DNA of 64,000 nucleotides, taken from NCBI RefSeq assembly GCF_004054195.1, contig NZ_SBIW01000008.1, positions 248,001 through 312,000 on the forward strand, in the 5' to 3' direction. This stretch comes from Mucilaginibacter gilvus (lineage in GTDB: Bacteria; Bacteroidota; Bacteroidia; Sphingobacteriales; Sphingobacteriaceae). Position numbers and translations under genes: made by a program. Positions 18,535-26,651 of this stretch are shown here, one piece after another (positions within the stretch are counted from its first letter, which is position 1; each line of letters opens with the position of its first letter). A model generated the notes under the pieces. That model saw only the letters and a program-made list of their open reading frames with translations, made no database searches and was not told where the DNA came from.

Positions 18535-18616
18535 GCGTTAGGGATTGCAGCGGATACCGGCCTGTGGCTAAGGCCTGTGCAGTATGAGCGGAAAGCACGG
18601 GCCGAAGGTAACGCCC
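18535..18616 (+). repeat. Dispersed palindromic repeat, copy B
   Basis: About 82 bp starting GCGTTAGGGATTGCAGCGG and ending GGGCCGAAGGTAACGCCC; the ends GCGTTA and TAACGC are inverted repeats, and GGCCTGTGGCTAAGGCC forms an internal hairpin. It matches copy A (11547-11630, opposite strand) and the ends of copy C (57741-57840). Confidence 0.75.
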
Positions 18617-18693
18617 TTGTTTGATAAAGGACGAAGGACTGAAAGACAAAAGAAGAAAACCAAATTATAGGTAACCCAACCCCCTAACCAATT

Positions 18694-19791
18694 ATGAACG
18701 AGTTCACCTTAGGTGTTGAAGAAGAATTTATGGTGATTGACCCTGTGAGCAGGGAACTAAAATCGCATGAGCAAAAAATTGTGGATGCGGCGCAGAAGAT
18801 CCACGAGGACCAGGTAAAGGCCGAGATGCACCAGGCGGTTGTGGAGGTGGGTACCCATATTTGCCGCAATACCGAAGAGGCGCGCAAAGAAGTAACCAAA
18901 CTACGTGGAACGGTGGCCCAGTTAGCAGGCGATATTGGCTTGCGCATTGGCGCGGCTGGTACACACCCCTTTTCGCATTGGCAGCACCAACTGATCACCG
19001 ACCACCCCCGTTATTTTGAGATAGTGGATGAATTGCAGGAAGCGGCACGTTCTAACCTCATTTTCGGGCTGCATGTGCATGTAGGGATCCAGTCGAGAGA
19101 TATGGCGATCCATATTGCCAACCAGGCACGATATTTTTTGCCGCACGTATATGCGCTAAGCACCAACTCGCCGTTTTGGGAGGGGAGAAATACGGGCTAT
19201 AAATCGTTCCGTACCAAGGTGTTTGATAAGTTCCCGAGAACGGGAATTCCTGATTATTTTGCCAGTATTGAGGATTACGATAACTACGTAAAACTGCTGG
19301 TGAAAACCAATTGTATAGATAACGCCAAAAAGATATGGTGGGATTTGCGGGTTCACCCATTTTTCCAAACAATCGAGTTCCGCGTATGCGATTGCCCCAT
19401 GCTGATAGACGAGACCATGACTTTTACGGCACTCTTTCAGTGTATTTGCGCCAAACTGTACAAGCTTAGGTTGAGCAATATGAAGTTTATCACCTATAAT
19501 CGTGCCCTTATTAACGAAAATAAATGGCGTGCCGCGCGTTATGGCATCGATGGTAAAATGATAGATTTTGGTAAAGAATTGGAGGTAAACACCCGCGCCC
19601 TGATATTGGAACTGCTTGATTTTATTGATGATGTGGTGGATGACCTGGGTTGCCGCGACGATTTGCAATACGTACACAAGATACTGGAGAACGGTACCGG
19701 GGCCGACAGGCAGTTGGCTGTATACAACCAAAACAATAACTTTGAAGACGTTGTAGATTACATAACATCGCAAACGTTGAAGGGGATTTAA
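18694..19791 (+). CDS. YbdK-type carboxylate-amine ligase (GCS2 family)
   Basis: A 365-residue protein with the GCS2 signature: FTLGVEEEFMVIDP at the N-terminus, EMHQAVVEVGTH (about 45-56), GAAGTHPF near 88, FGLHVHVGI near 120, and FRVCDCPM (about 230-237). These are the family's ATP/metal-binding acids and histidines. Family members ligate an amine to a carboxylate with ATP; some have weak glutamate-cysteine ligase activity, but the real substrates are mostly unknown. Here it lies between an ATP-grasp gene and a glutamine amidotransferase, which implies a shared amide product. It is cytoplasmic. Confidence 0.9.
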   Translation: MNEFTLGVEEEFMVIDPVSRELKSHEQKIVDAAQKIHEDQVKAEMHQAVVEVGTHICRNTEEARKEVTKLRGTVAQLAGDIGLRIGAAGTHPFSHWQHQLITDHPRYFEIVDELQEAARSNLIFGLHVHVGIQSRDMAIHIANQARYFLPHVYALSTNSPFWEGRNTGYKSFRTKVFDKFPRTGIPDYFASIEDYDNYVKLLVKTNCIDNAKKIWWDLRVHPFFQTIEFRVCDCPMLIDETMTFTALFQCICAKLYKLRLSNMKFITYNRALINENKWRAARYGIDGKMIDFGKELEVNTRALILELLDFIDDVVDDLGCRDDLQYVHKILENGTGADRQLAVYNQNNNFEDVVDYITSQTLKGI

Positions 19792-19876
19792 AGCCTTACC
19801 TAATCCTCTCCAAAGGAGAGGACTTGAGAAAAATAATTTTAGAACCCTCTCCCTTGGAGAGGGCAGGGTGAGGCTT
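19791..19876. repeat. Palindromic intergenic element with two hairpins
   Basis: Outer ends AAGCCTTACC and GGGTGAGGCTT are imperfect inverted repeats. Inside lie TCCTCTCC/GGAGAGGA (19804-19822) and CCCTCTCC/GGAGAGGG (19845-19863). It starts at the last base of the GCS2-type gene's stop codon and fills most of the space before the amidotransferase gene. Confidence 0.65.
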
Positions 19877-19892
19877 CAATTATAAGAGAAAA

Positions 19893-20723
19893 ATGAGCAC
19901 AGATAAACCGAAAATAAAGATTGCTATACTGGATTTGTACGATGGTATTGCAAATGAGGGGATGCGTGGTTTCCGGGAGATACTGGAACGCTATAAGGCG
20001 AAGCATGACCTTAATTTAAGTTACGAAGTTTTTGATGTGCGCCGTAAGGCACAGGTGCCGGGCACAAATTTTGATGCCTACATATCAAGCGGAGGCCCCG
20101 GCAGCCCGATAGATAGCGAAGGCACCGAGTGGGAGAAAAAATATTTCAGGCTGATTGATAAACTGGAGGCCCATAACGAAAGCGATAGCACCAATAAAAA
20201 GCATGTATTTTTTGTATGCCATTCCTTCCAGCTGATGTGCCGCAAATACGGGGTGGGCGAAATAGGCCTGCGCCGTTCACCATCCTTCGGGATACTACCG
20301 GTGCATTTAACCGAAGAAGGCAAGCAGGACCAGGTTTTCCAAAACCTGTACGATCCTTTCTACACTGTAGATTCGCGCAGCTGGCAGGTGATTAGCCCGG
20401 ATCTGGCAAGGTTTGAACAGTTGGGCATGAAACTGCTTGCGCTGGAAAAAGAACGCCCGCATGTTGATCTGCCACGCGCCATGATGGCTATCCGTTTCAA
20501 CGATTATTTTATTGCAACCCAGTTTCACCCCGAGGCAGACCCACTGGGCATCAAAACCATGCTGCTACGCGAGGAAAAAAAAGACGAGGTAATAAACGAG
20601 CATGGCGAAGCCAAATACAAAGAAATGCTACGGAGATTAGACGACCCGGATAAAATAGCCCATACGCAAAGCACCATCATCCCCAACTTTTTGGATGAGG
20701 CGATATTGAGTGTGGAGGTGTAA
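19893..20723 (+). CDS. Class I glutamine amidotransferase-like protein
   Basis: A 276-residue protein with the class I glutaminase core: ISSGGPGSP (65-72, oxyanion loop), nucleophile segment FFVCHSFQLM (Cys 109) and QFHPEADP (His 212, Glu 214). The nucleophile elbow reads C-H-S-F-Q rather than the common C-x-G-x-Q, so activity may be altered, but the triad residues are present. A glutaminase supplies ammonia to a partner; the adjacent GCS2-like and ATP-grasp enzymes are the obvious acceptors. The C-terminal 55 residues lie outside the core domain. The start ATG 19893 lies 17 nt after a palindromic repeat. Confidence 0.85.
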   Translation: MSTDKPKIKIAILDLYDGIANEGMRGFREILERYKAKHDLNLSYEVFDVRRKAQVPGTNFDAYISSGGPGSPIDSEGTEWEKKYFRLIDKLEAHNESDSTNKKHVFFVCHSFQLMCRKYGVGEIGLRRSPSFGILPVHLTEEGKQDQVFQNLYDPFYTVDSRSWQVISPDLARFEQLGMKLLALEKERPHVDLPRAMMAIRFNDYFIATQFHPEADPLGIKTMLLREEKKDEVINEHGEAKYKEMLRRLDDPDKIAHTQSTIIPNFLDEAILSVEV

Positions 20724-20732
20724 GTTAAATTT

Positions 20733-20759
20733 GTCATCCTGAGCGACAGCGAAGGATCT
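20733..20759 (+). repeat. REP-like element, forward copy left of the GIY-YIG gene
   Basis: GTCATCCTGAGCGACAGCGAAGGATCT lies 27 nt before the GIY-YIG start. Inverted copies occur at 21184-21209 and 21272-21297. Confidence 0.7.
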
Positions 20760-20785
20760 AATCGCCGCCCAGTAACAACCATGTA

Positions 20786-21109
20786 ATGCGACAATATAAT
20801 TTTTACACCTACATCCTAACAAATTATACAAAAAAGGTACTGTACACGGGCGTTACCAACGATTTGGATAGGCGATTATACGAGCATTATTTTGGCAAAG
20901 ACAATGTAAATAGCTTTACCGCTAAATACAAATGTTTTTATTTGGTTTGGTACGAAAGGCATCAGTATGTAAATCACGCTATTGAGCGTGAAAAAGAAAT
21001 TAAAGGATGGCTAAGGGCAAAAAAGATAAGTTTAATAAAACAAGAAAATCCGGGTTGGCGTTTCTTAAATAGTGACATAATGGATTGGCCGCCGGTGTTT
21101 ACCGGTTAA
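20786..21109 (+). CDS. GIY-YIG nuclease domain protein (YhbQ/UPF0213-like)
   Basis: A 107-residue single-domain protein. The GIY-YIG signature is YTYILTN (10-16) with YTGVTNDLDRRLYEH (about 23-37, containing the catalytic Arg), then the conserved Glu of AIEREKEIKGW (about 74-84). Such small proteins have a nuclease fold, but the cellular role of this subgroup is not established. The gene interrupts the amidoligase run and is flanked by inverted REP-like repeats, which hints that gene and repeats may have arrived or spread together. Start ATG at 20786. Confidence 0.85.
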   Translation: MRQYNFYTYILTNYTKKVLYTGVTNDLDRRLYEHYFGKDNVNSFTAKYKCFYLVWYERHQYVNHAIEREKEIKGWLRAKKISLIKQENPGWRFLNSDIMDWPPVFTG

Positions 21110-21156
21110 AAATCTTGTCTGGCAGAGCGATAGCGAAGCGTCTATTTGCCGACTTG

Positions 21157-21303
21157 CATGGCCGTTTGCACAGTTCGTTAATAGATCCTTCGCTGTTGCT
21201 CAGGATGACAAAATAGATAAAAGGGCTTGTTAAGCCGCGATATGTATGACCGTTTGCATAGTTCGTTATCAGATCCTTCGCTATCGCTCAGGATGACAAA
21301 ATA
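21157..21303 (-). repeat. Two tandem 88-bp REP-containing units right of the GIY-YIG gene
   Basis: Two units with 88-bp spacing share CCGTTTGCA(C/T)AGTTCGTTA and the REP GATCCTTCGCT...GCTCAGGATGAC (21184 and 21272). They are inverted relative to the copy at 20733. A degenerate REP (GCGATAGCGAAGCG) is at 21126-21139. Confidence 0.75.
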
Positions 21304-21332
21304 GGTTAAAGTTAATACAAAACTCATAGCGT

Positions 21333-22526
21333 ATGAACCCATCCATCAGAAGCACCTACAACCAAAACTTCACCGAAGAAAAGTACGCGGAGTTCCTACT
21401 CTCCCTTAACGATGGCTTAAAGACCCCGATAGAGTTCCGTATTGCGGAGACGCCGGTTTTTTTGACGGACGATTTTAGGGATAAGTTGCTCAAAGCCGGG
21501 GAAAAGATTGTGGCCACTATTTTAAAGCCCGATTTTAAAGCCTTAACAGAGCGCGCTATCCCCGAGCAATGGCGGGTAGCTAAAGAGAACGGGCATTCAC
21601 ACTTCATAGCGCTGGATTTTGGGGTTTGTAAGGATGCGGCAGGCAATATTGTGCCTAAACTGATAGAGATGCAGGGCTTCCCCTCGCTGTATGGTTTCCA
21701 GGTCCATTTGGCGGAGAATTACAGGCATACCTTCCACATCCCGGGCAACCAGAGTATTTATTTTAACGGGTTGGATAAGGCAAGCTACCTGGCGTTGCTT
21801 AAAAAAACTATCCTCGGCCCATACCAGCCGGATGAAGTGGTGCTGATGGATGTGAACGCCCACACCCAAAAAACTGCCGTGGATTTTTATATTACCGAAG
21901 GCTACATCGGCACGCCGGTGGTATCGCTTGCCGATCTGATCCAGGAGGGCGACCAGCTTTTCTACCTGCATGGCACCGAAAAAAAGCGCATCAAACGCAT
22001 CTACAACCGCCTGATATTTGACGAGATTGAAGGCGACCCGGATATATTTAACAACGTGGTAGATATTCGCCAACCGCTGGATGTGGAATGGGTAGCACAC
22101 CCCAACTGGTTTTACCGTATCAGTAAATTCACCATGCCTTTTTTGGAGGGCGACTATATTCCCAAAACGCGGTTTTTGCACGAGGTAAAGGAAATACCTG
22201 CCGACCTGCAGAACTACGTGCTAAAACCGTTGTTCAGCTTTGCCGGGCAGGGCGTTATTATCGATATTATGGATGGCGATATCGAACAGATCCCCGACCC
22301 TCAGAACTGGATATTACAGGAGAAAGTGCAATACGAACCGGTGCTGGAATCGCCGGATATGGGCGTGAAGGTAGAGATAAGGCTGCTATACCTCTGGCCC
22401 GATGGCGACGAAAAACCAACCCTTGCCGTAAACCTGGCGAGGCTAAGCAAGGGCAAAATGATAGGCGTGCGCTACAATAAAGATTACGATTGGGTGGGCG
22501 GTACCGTAGCTTTCATGCATAAATAA
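21333..22526 (+). CDS. ATP-grasp-like protein, possibly circularly permuted, substrate unknown
   Basis: A 397-residue protein. Residues about 270-390 carry an ATP-grasp-like core (NYVLKPLFSFAGQGVIIDI with the P-loop-like glycine stretch, WILQEKVQYEP, VKVEIRLLYLW, LARLSKGKMIGVRYNKD). The N-terminal part (about 85-110: HSHFIALDFGV, IVPKLIEMQGFPSLYGFQ) resembles the acid/Asn-containing segment that normally comes last in ATP-grasp enzymes, which suggests circular permutation. I infer a carboxylate-amine ligase acting with the first ATP-grasp and GCS2-type genes; function is unproven. It ends 16 nt before the glyoxalase-fold gene. Confidence 0.7.
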   Translation: MNPSIRSTYNQNFTEEKYAEFLLSLNDGLKTPIEFRIAETPVFLTDDFRDKLLKAGEKIVATILKPDFKALTERAIPEQWRVAKENGHSHFIALDFGVCKDAAGNIVPKLIEMQGFPSLYGFQVHLAENYRHTFHIPGNQSIYFNGLDKASYLALLKKTILGPYQPDEVVLMDVNAHTQKTAVDFYITEGYIGTPVVSLADLIQEGDQLFYLHGTEKKRIKRIYNRLIFDEIEGDPDIFNNVVDIRQPLDVEWVAHPNWFYRISKFTMPFLEGDYIPKTRFLHEVKEIPADLQNYVLKPLFSFAGQGVIIDIMDGDIEQIPDPQNWILQEKVQYEPVLESPDMGVKVEIRLLYLWPDGDEKPTLAVNLARLSKGKMIGVRYNKDYDWVGGTVAFMHK

Positions 22527-22542
22527 TTTAACAGGTTGACTT

Positions 22543-22911
22543 ATGGCTATAGCAAGGCCCATTTTTAGGATATTCGACTACGATAAAGCCATTGAGTTTT
22601 ATGTGGATTGGCTTGGTTTTACCATCGATTGGGAACACGAGCCCGATGGCTCGCCCATTTATTTGCAGGTATCGTTCCAAGGCATCGTATTGCATTTAAC
22701 CGAACATTACGGCGATTGCACACCCGGCGGCAGGATACATATTGAGGACTTTAAGGGCCTGCGCGAATACCACAAACAATTGAAGGGAAAAAAGTATAAG
22801 TATTATAATCCCGGGTTAGAAAAAGCCTCCTGGGACCCAAAGGTAATCACCATGCAAGTAGGCGACCCTTTTGGCAACCGGCTTACCTTTACTTGTATCG
22901 ATATTGATTAG
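22543..22911 (+). CDS. Glyoxalase/bleomycin-resistance superfamily (VOC) protein
   Basis: A 122-residue VOC-fold protein (RIFDYDKAIEFYVDWLGF, then IVLHLTEHYGD, then GDPFGNRLTF) of the type annotated as glyoxalase superfamily. His 54 and Glu 57 are likely metal ligands. Members range from resistance proteins that bind antibiotics to isomerases and dioxygenases. It is 16 nt behind the ATP-grasp-like gene, so it is probably co-transcribed; as the last gene of the cluster it could confer immunity to, or bind, the cluster's product. That is inference. Confidence 0.8.
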   Translation: MAIARPIFRIFDYDKAIEFYVDWLGFTIDWEHEPDGSPIYLQVSFQGIVLHLTEHYGDCTPGGRIHIEDFKGLREYHKQLKGKKYKYYNPGLEKASWDPKVITMQVGDPFGNRLTFTCIDID

Positions 22912-22973
22912 CGTTTAACAGTTGATACTAAACTTTATACTTTTTTAATTTTCTGTACGTATTAGAATTGTAT

Positions 22974-22981
22974 TAATTTTG
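22974..22981 (+). promoter_or_regulatory. Putative -7 box, 4 nt before the ATG
   Basis: TAATTTTG matches TAnnTTTG and ends 4 nt before the ATG at 22986, suggesting a leaderless or nearly leaderless transcript. The -33 element is weak (a T-rich stretch about 20 nt upstream). Confidence 0.45.
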
Positions 22982-22985
22982 CATC

Positions 22986-23147
22986 ATGAACGTACAAACG
23001 ATCATAATCATTCTTTTATTTGCAGCTGCGGTTTTTTACGTAGGGCGTATTATGTATAAAAGCTTATTCGCAAAAAAAAGCTGCGGAGGCAACTGTAAGT
23101 GCGGAGTAGATTTTTCTGCCATTGAACCACAAAAGCAAGCCAAATAA
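22986..23147 (+). CDS. FeoB-associated Cys-rich small membrane protein
   Basis: A 53-residue protein. One hydrophobic segment (TIIIILLFAAAVFYVG, about 5-20) is followed by a short cysteine cluster KKSCGGNCKCGVDF (Cys 33, 37, 39) and a hydrophilic tail. This matches the small FeoB-associated cysteine-rich membrane family that works with ferrous iron uptake, although no feoA or feoB gene is present here. The gene ends 42 nt before the large polysaccharide enzyme gene. Confidence 0.7.
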   Translation: MNVQTIIIILLFAAAVFYVGRIMYKSLFAKKSCGGNCKCGVDFSAIEPQKQAK

Positions 23148-23189
23148 TTTTTGCCCAACCATAACCTAATCGTATTTTAAATACTCTTC

Positions 23190-26100
23190 ATGTCCAACAA
23201 ACAGGTCTTTCAGGCTGATAACCCCGGCAGGTGGAACCGCTTTAAATGGCTTAGCCGTATAATTTTAATTGTATTTCTATTCGGCGCCGTAGCAGCAGCC
23301 ATAACGGTTACTTCTACCGAGTACCCTATTTTGCCCAATCTTGATCCTGCTCCTAAGAAGATCTCCAAGGAGGACCTGGAGGCACTGAAAAAATCAAAAC
23401 GCTATAAAGACTTTAAGGTAGAGAAAGCGGTGATAGAGCAAATTGCCCGTGCCCGCCGCCAGCATCAGGTTAAACACCCCAACAATGCCAACCGCATAAA
23501 CGCCGCGTTTTACCGCCCATGGGAACCGCAAGCCTATAATTCGCTGTTACTTCACATGCACCGGCTGGATATGGTGGTTACCGAAGGTTTTTCCTTCAGC
23601 CAGAAAGCGGATACGCTTAAAACCGTACTGGATACCGGCCTCATCAACCTCAATAAAAAATATAAGAAACAGATATTGGTAACCCTGTCCAATTACGATA
23701 ATACCAAAGGTGGTTACGATGTAGACGAAGTGGAACACATCTTCGGTAATAAAAAACTGCGAACCGCATTTATCAATAGCATTGTTGCCAAGCTCAATTT
23801 TTACAAGTTCCAGGGTGTGAATGTTGACCTGGACGACGTGAAAGATCGCAACAGCAAAAACTACATCGCTTTCCAGAATGAGTTGTACGCCACCCTGCAC
23901 GCCAACGGCTTACTGGTTACCCAAAACGTAGTACCCGAAGATGAGGCCTATGACCTGAAACGCCTGCAGCACATAAACGATTTTATATTCGTAATGGCTA
24001 TAGACCAGCATTACGATGGCAGCAACTCTGGCGAGATAAGTAACCAGCACTGGGCCGAAGAGATCCTGGATGAGGTATGCTCCATTATCCCCAGCGATAA
24101 GGTGATCTTTACCATAGCCGCCGGCGGGTACGACTGGCCCGAAAACAGCATAGGCGTATCTGCCGGTTACCAGCAAGCCATTAGTACTGCACAGCAAAAA
24201 AAGAGTAAGATCATCTTCGACCCTGTATCTGCCAACCTGCATTATAACTATTTGGGTAACGATGGCTTTAACCACATCGTTTACTTTACAGATGCGGCTA
24301 CTAACTTCAACATCATCCGCATGGCCGATGATTGGTCTACCGGCGGGGTAGCGCTCTGGCGCCTCGGTGCCGAAGATCCACGGTTATGGTCGTTCTTTCA
24401 AAAAAATCTTTCTATCGATTCGCTTAATAAAACAGGGATCGATATTAGGCATTTTAACACAGTAGGCTTAAATGATAAGATCGATTATGCTGGTGAAGGC
24501 GGTGAGGTACTGGATCTGATCACCACACCAAATACCGGTAAAATTGATGTGAAGATGGACCTTAAAAACTTCACCATCACCAACCAAACTTACATTAAGC
24601 TGCCAACCAAATATGTTATCCGCAGGTATGGGCTTAAAAAGGGCAAGGTAGTTTTAACATTTGATGATGGCCCCGATCCTGATTTTACGCCCCGCATCCT
24701 GGATATCCTTAAGCGCGAGAAAGTGCCCGCATCGTTCTTTATTGTAGGCTCTATGGCCGAAAAGAACATCCCTATTCTGAAACGTATTTACGATGAAGGG
24801 TATGAGATAGGCAATCACACCTTCTTTCACCCCGATATTTCTACCATCAGTATTGAGCGGGTGAACCTGGAGTTGAACGCCACCCGCAAGCTCATAGAAT
24901 CGGTTACCGGGCGCAGCACCATTCTTTTCCGTCCGCCATTTAACGCCGATGCCGAGCCACAAACCCTTGCAGAAGTTATACCCGTGGCCGAAAGCCGCAG
25001 GCAAAGCTATATTACCATCGGCGAATCTATCGACCCTTGGGATTGGCAGCCCGGTGTAACCGCCGATAGCATTATTGCCCGCACCATTAAGCAGAAAGAT
25101 AATGGCTCAATGATATTGCTGCACGATGCCGGTGGCGATACCCGCGAGGAAACCGTAAAGGCGCTACCTGCCATTATCCATTATTTTAAAAGCCACGGTT
25201 ACCAGTTTACCACCATTGCCGATGTGTTGGATAAAACCAAAGACGACCTGATGCCTATGCCCACCTCGGATGATAAAACCGTTTGGGGCAGGTTTTATGA
25301 TGTGGTTATCGTAGGGTTTTTCCTCGGGAATAAATTTATTTTCTACCTGTTCCTGTCGGCCATATTCCTGGCTATCGGGCGCATTATCCTGATAGGAATC
25401 CTGGCCGTAAGGCAGTTTTTTGAAGACAAGAAGGAAAGAGTAGACCCAACGGCCAAGCTGCCGGCGGTAAGTATCATAGTGCCGGCTTATAACGAAGAAG
25501 TTACCGCTGCCGCTACTATAGATAGTTTGTTGAAACTGGAGTATCCCAGCTTTGAGGTGATATTTATAGACGATGGATCAAAGGATAATACCTTTGAAGT
25601 GGTGAAGGCAGCTTACGAGAACCATCCTTTGGTGCGCGTTTTAACCAAGCCGAATGGTGGTAAAGCATCGGCGCTTAACTTTGGTATCTCACACGCTAAT
25701 TACGATTACGTAGTTTGTATAGACGCGGACACCCAGCTTCGCAGCGATGCTATTTACCAGCTGATGGTTTATTTTACCGATGAAGAGATTGGCGCGGTTG
25801 CCGGTACCGTTAAGGTTGCCAACGAAACCAATATCATCACTCGCTGGCAGTCGATAGAATACATCACCGCCCAGAATATGGATCGCCGCGCGTTCGATCT
25901 TATCAACAGCATTACGGTTGTTCCCGGTGCCATTGGCGCGTTTAGCAAAAAGGCGATATTTGAGGCAGGCGGCTTTACTTACGATACCCTGGCCGAAGAT
26001 TGCGACCTAACCATGCGCATCCTCAAATTGGGCTATATTGTTAGGAACAGTGCCGAAGCTGTTGCCTATACCGAAGCACCCGAAACACTGAATATGCTGC

Positions 26101-26552
26101 TTAAACAGCGTTTCCGCTGGAGTTTTGGGGTGATCCAAAGCTTCTGGAAAAACCGCGACGCACTGTTCAATAAAAAGTATAAATTCTTTGGGATGGTGGG
26201 GATGCCAAATATCCTCATCTTCCAGATCGTGCTGCCGTTGTTCTCACCGCTGGCGGATCTGATGATGATCTTCGGCTTACTGGGCGACAAGCCGGAGAAG
26301 ATAATAATTTACTATGTGCTGTTTGTTTTAATAGATTTCCTGGTGGCCATTATCGCTTTCAAGATGGAAAAGGAAAGCTACAAAAAGCTTATTTACATTA
26401 TTCCGCAGCGCTTCATCTGGCGCCAGCTCATGTATTATATCCTGTTTAAAGCTATCCGCAAAGCCTTAAAAGGCGAATTAAGCGGCTGGGGTGTGTTAAA
26501 ACGCACAGGTAACAGCACCTTCAAAAAAGAAGACCTGATAGGAGAGGAATAG
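23190..26552 (+). CDS. Trimodular GH18-like / NodB deacetylase / GT2 polysaccharide enzyme
   Basis: A 1120-residue protein. An N-terminal membrane anchor (about 22-40) is followed by a GH18-like domain (about 100-420), where the catalytic motif reads VNVDLDDV near residue 210-217 and lacks the usual Glu. A NodB polysaccharide deacetylase domain follows (about 487-690) with TFDDGPD (about 488), HTFFHPD, FRPPFN and LLHDAGG. Then come a membrane segment (about 715-745) and a processive GT2 domain with IIVPAYNEE, DADTQL, TLAEDCD (about 932) and QRFRW (about 973), then further membrane segments. It resembles PgaC-type beta-glycan synthases fused to modifying domains. The product is probably an exported N-acetylated or deacetylated beta-glycan. 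Confidence 0.9.
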   Translation: MSNKQVFQADNPGRWNRFKWLSRIILIVFLFGAVAAAITVTSTEYPILPNLDPAPKKISKEDLEALKKSKRYKDFKVEKAVIEQIARARRQHQVKHPNNANRINAAFYRPWEPQAYNSLLLHMHRLDMVVTEGFSFSQKADTLKTVLDTGLINLNKKYKKQILVTLSNYDNTKGGYDVDEVEHIFGNKKLRTAFINSIVAKLNFYKFQGVNVDLDDVKDRNSKNYIAFQNELYATLHANGLLVTQNVVPEDEAYDLKRLQHINDFIFVMAIDQHYDGSNSGEISNQHWAEEILDEVCSIIPSDKVIFTIAAGGYDWPENSIGVSAGYQQAISTAQQKKSKIIFDPVSANLHYNYLGNDGFNHIVYFTDAATNFNIIRMADDWSTGGVALWRLGAEDPRLWSFFQKNLSIDSLNKTGIDIRHFNTVGLNDKIDYAGEGGEVLDLITTPNTGKIDVKMDLKNFTITNQTYIKLPTKYVIRRYGLKKGKVVLTFDDGPDPDFTPRILDILKREKVPASFFIVGSMAEKNIPILKRIYDEGYEIGNHTFFHPDISTISIERVNLELNATRKLIESVTGRSTILFRPPFNADAEPQTLAEVIPVAESRRQSYITIGESIDPWDWQPGVTADSIIARTIKQKDNGSMILLHDAGGDTREETVKALPAIIHYFKSHGYQFTTIADVLDKTKDDLMPMPTSDDKTVWGRFYDVVIVGFFLGNKFIFYLFLSAIFLAIGRIILIGILAVRQFFEDKKERVDPTAKLPAVSIIVPAYNEEVTAAATIDSLLKLEYPSFEVIFIDDGSKDNTFEVVKAAYENHPLVRVLTKPNGGKASALNFGISHANYDYVVCIDADTQLRSDAIYQLMVYFTDEEIGAVAGTVKVANETNIITRWQSIEYITAQNMDRRAFDLINSITVVPGAIGAFSKKAIFEAGGFTYDTLAEDCDLTMRILKLGYIVRNSAEAVAYTEAPETLNMLLKQRFRWSFGVIQSFWKNRDALFNKKYKFFGMVGMPNILIFQIVLPLFSPLADLMMIFGLLGDKPEKIIIYYVLFVLIDFLVAIIAFKMEKESYKKLIYIIPQRFIWRQLMYYILFKAIRKALKGELSGWGVLKRTGNSTFKKEDLIGEE

Positions 26553-26601
26553 GAAATGTGCAGATTGGTTAGATGTGCAGATGTGCAAATTTTAGATGTG
26601 C

Positions 26602-26651
26602 AAATGAAGTTCACCCCTCGTCATTGCAATGACGAGGGGTGAACTTCATTT
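26602..26651. repeat. Perfect 50-bp palindrome at the end of ispF
   Basis: Two 25-bp arms meet at 26626/26627 (centre CATTG/CAATG) without a mismatch. It lies between convergent genes and covers two bases of the ispF stop codon. It would form an extremely stable cruciform or hairpin, so it may be a bidirectional terminator or an insertion. Confidence 0.9.
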
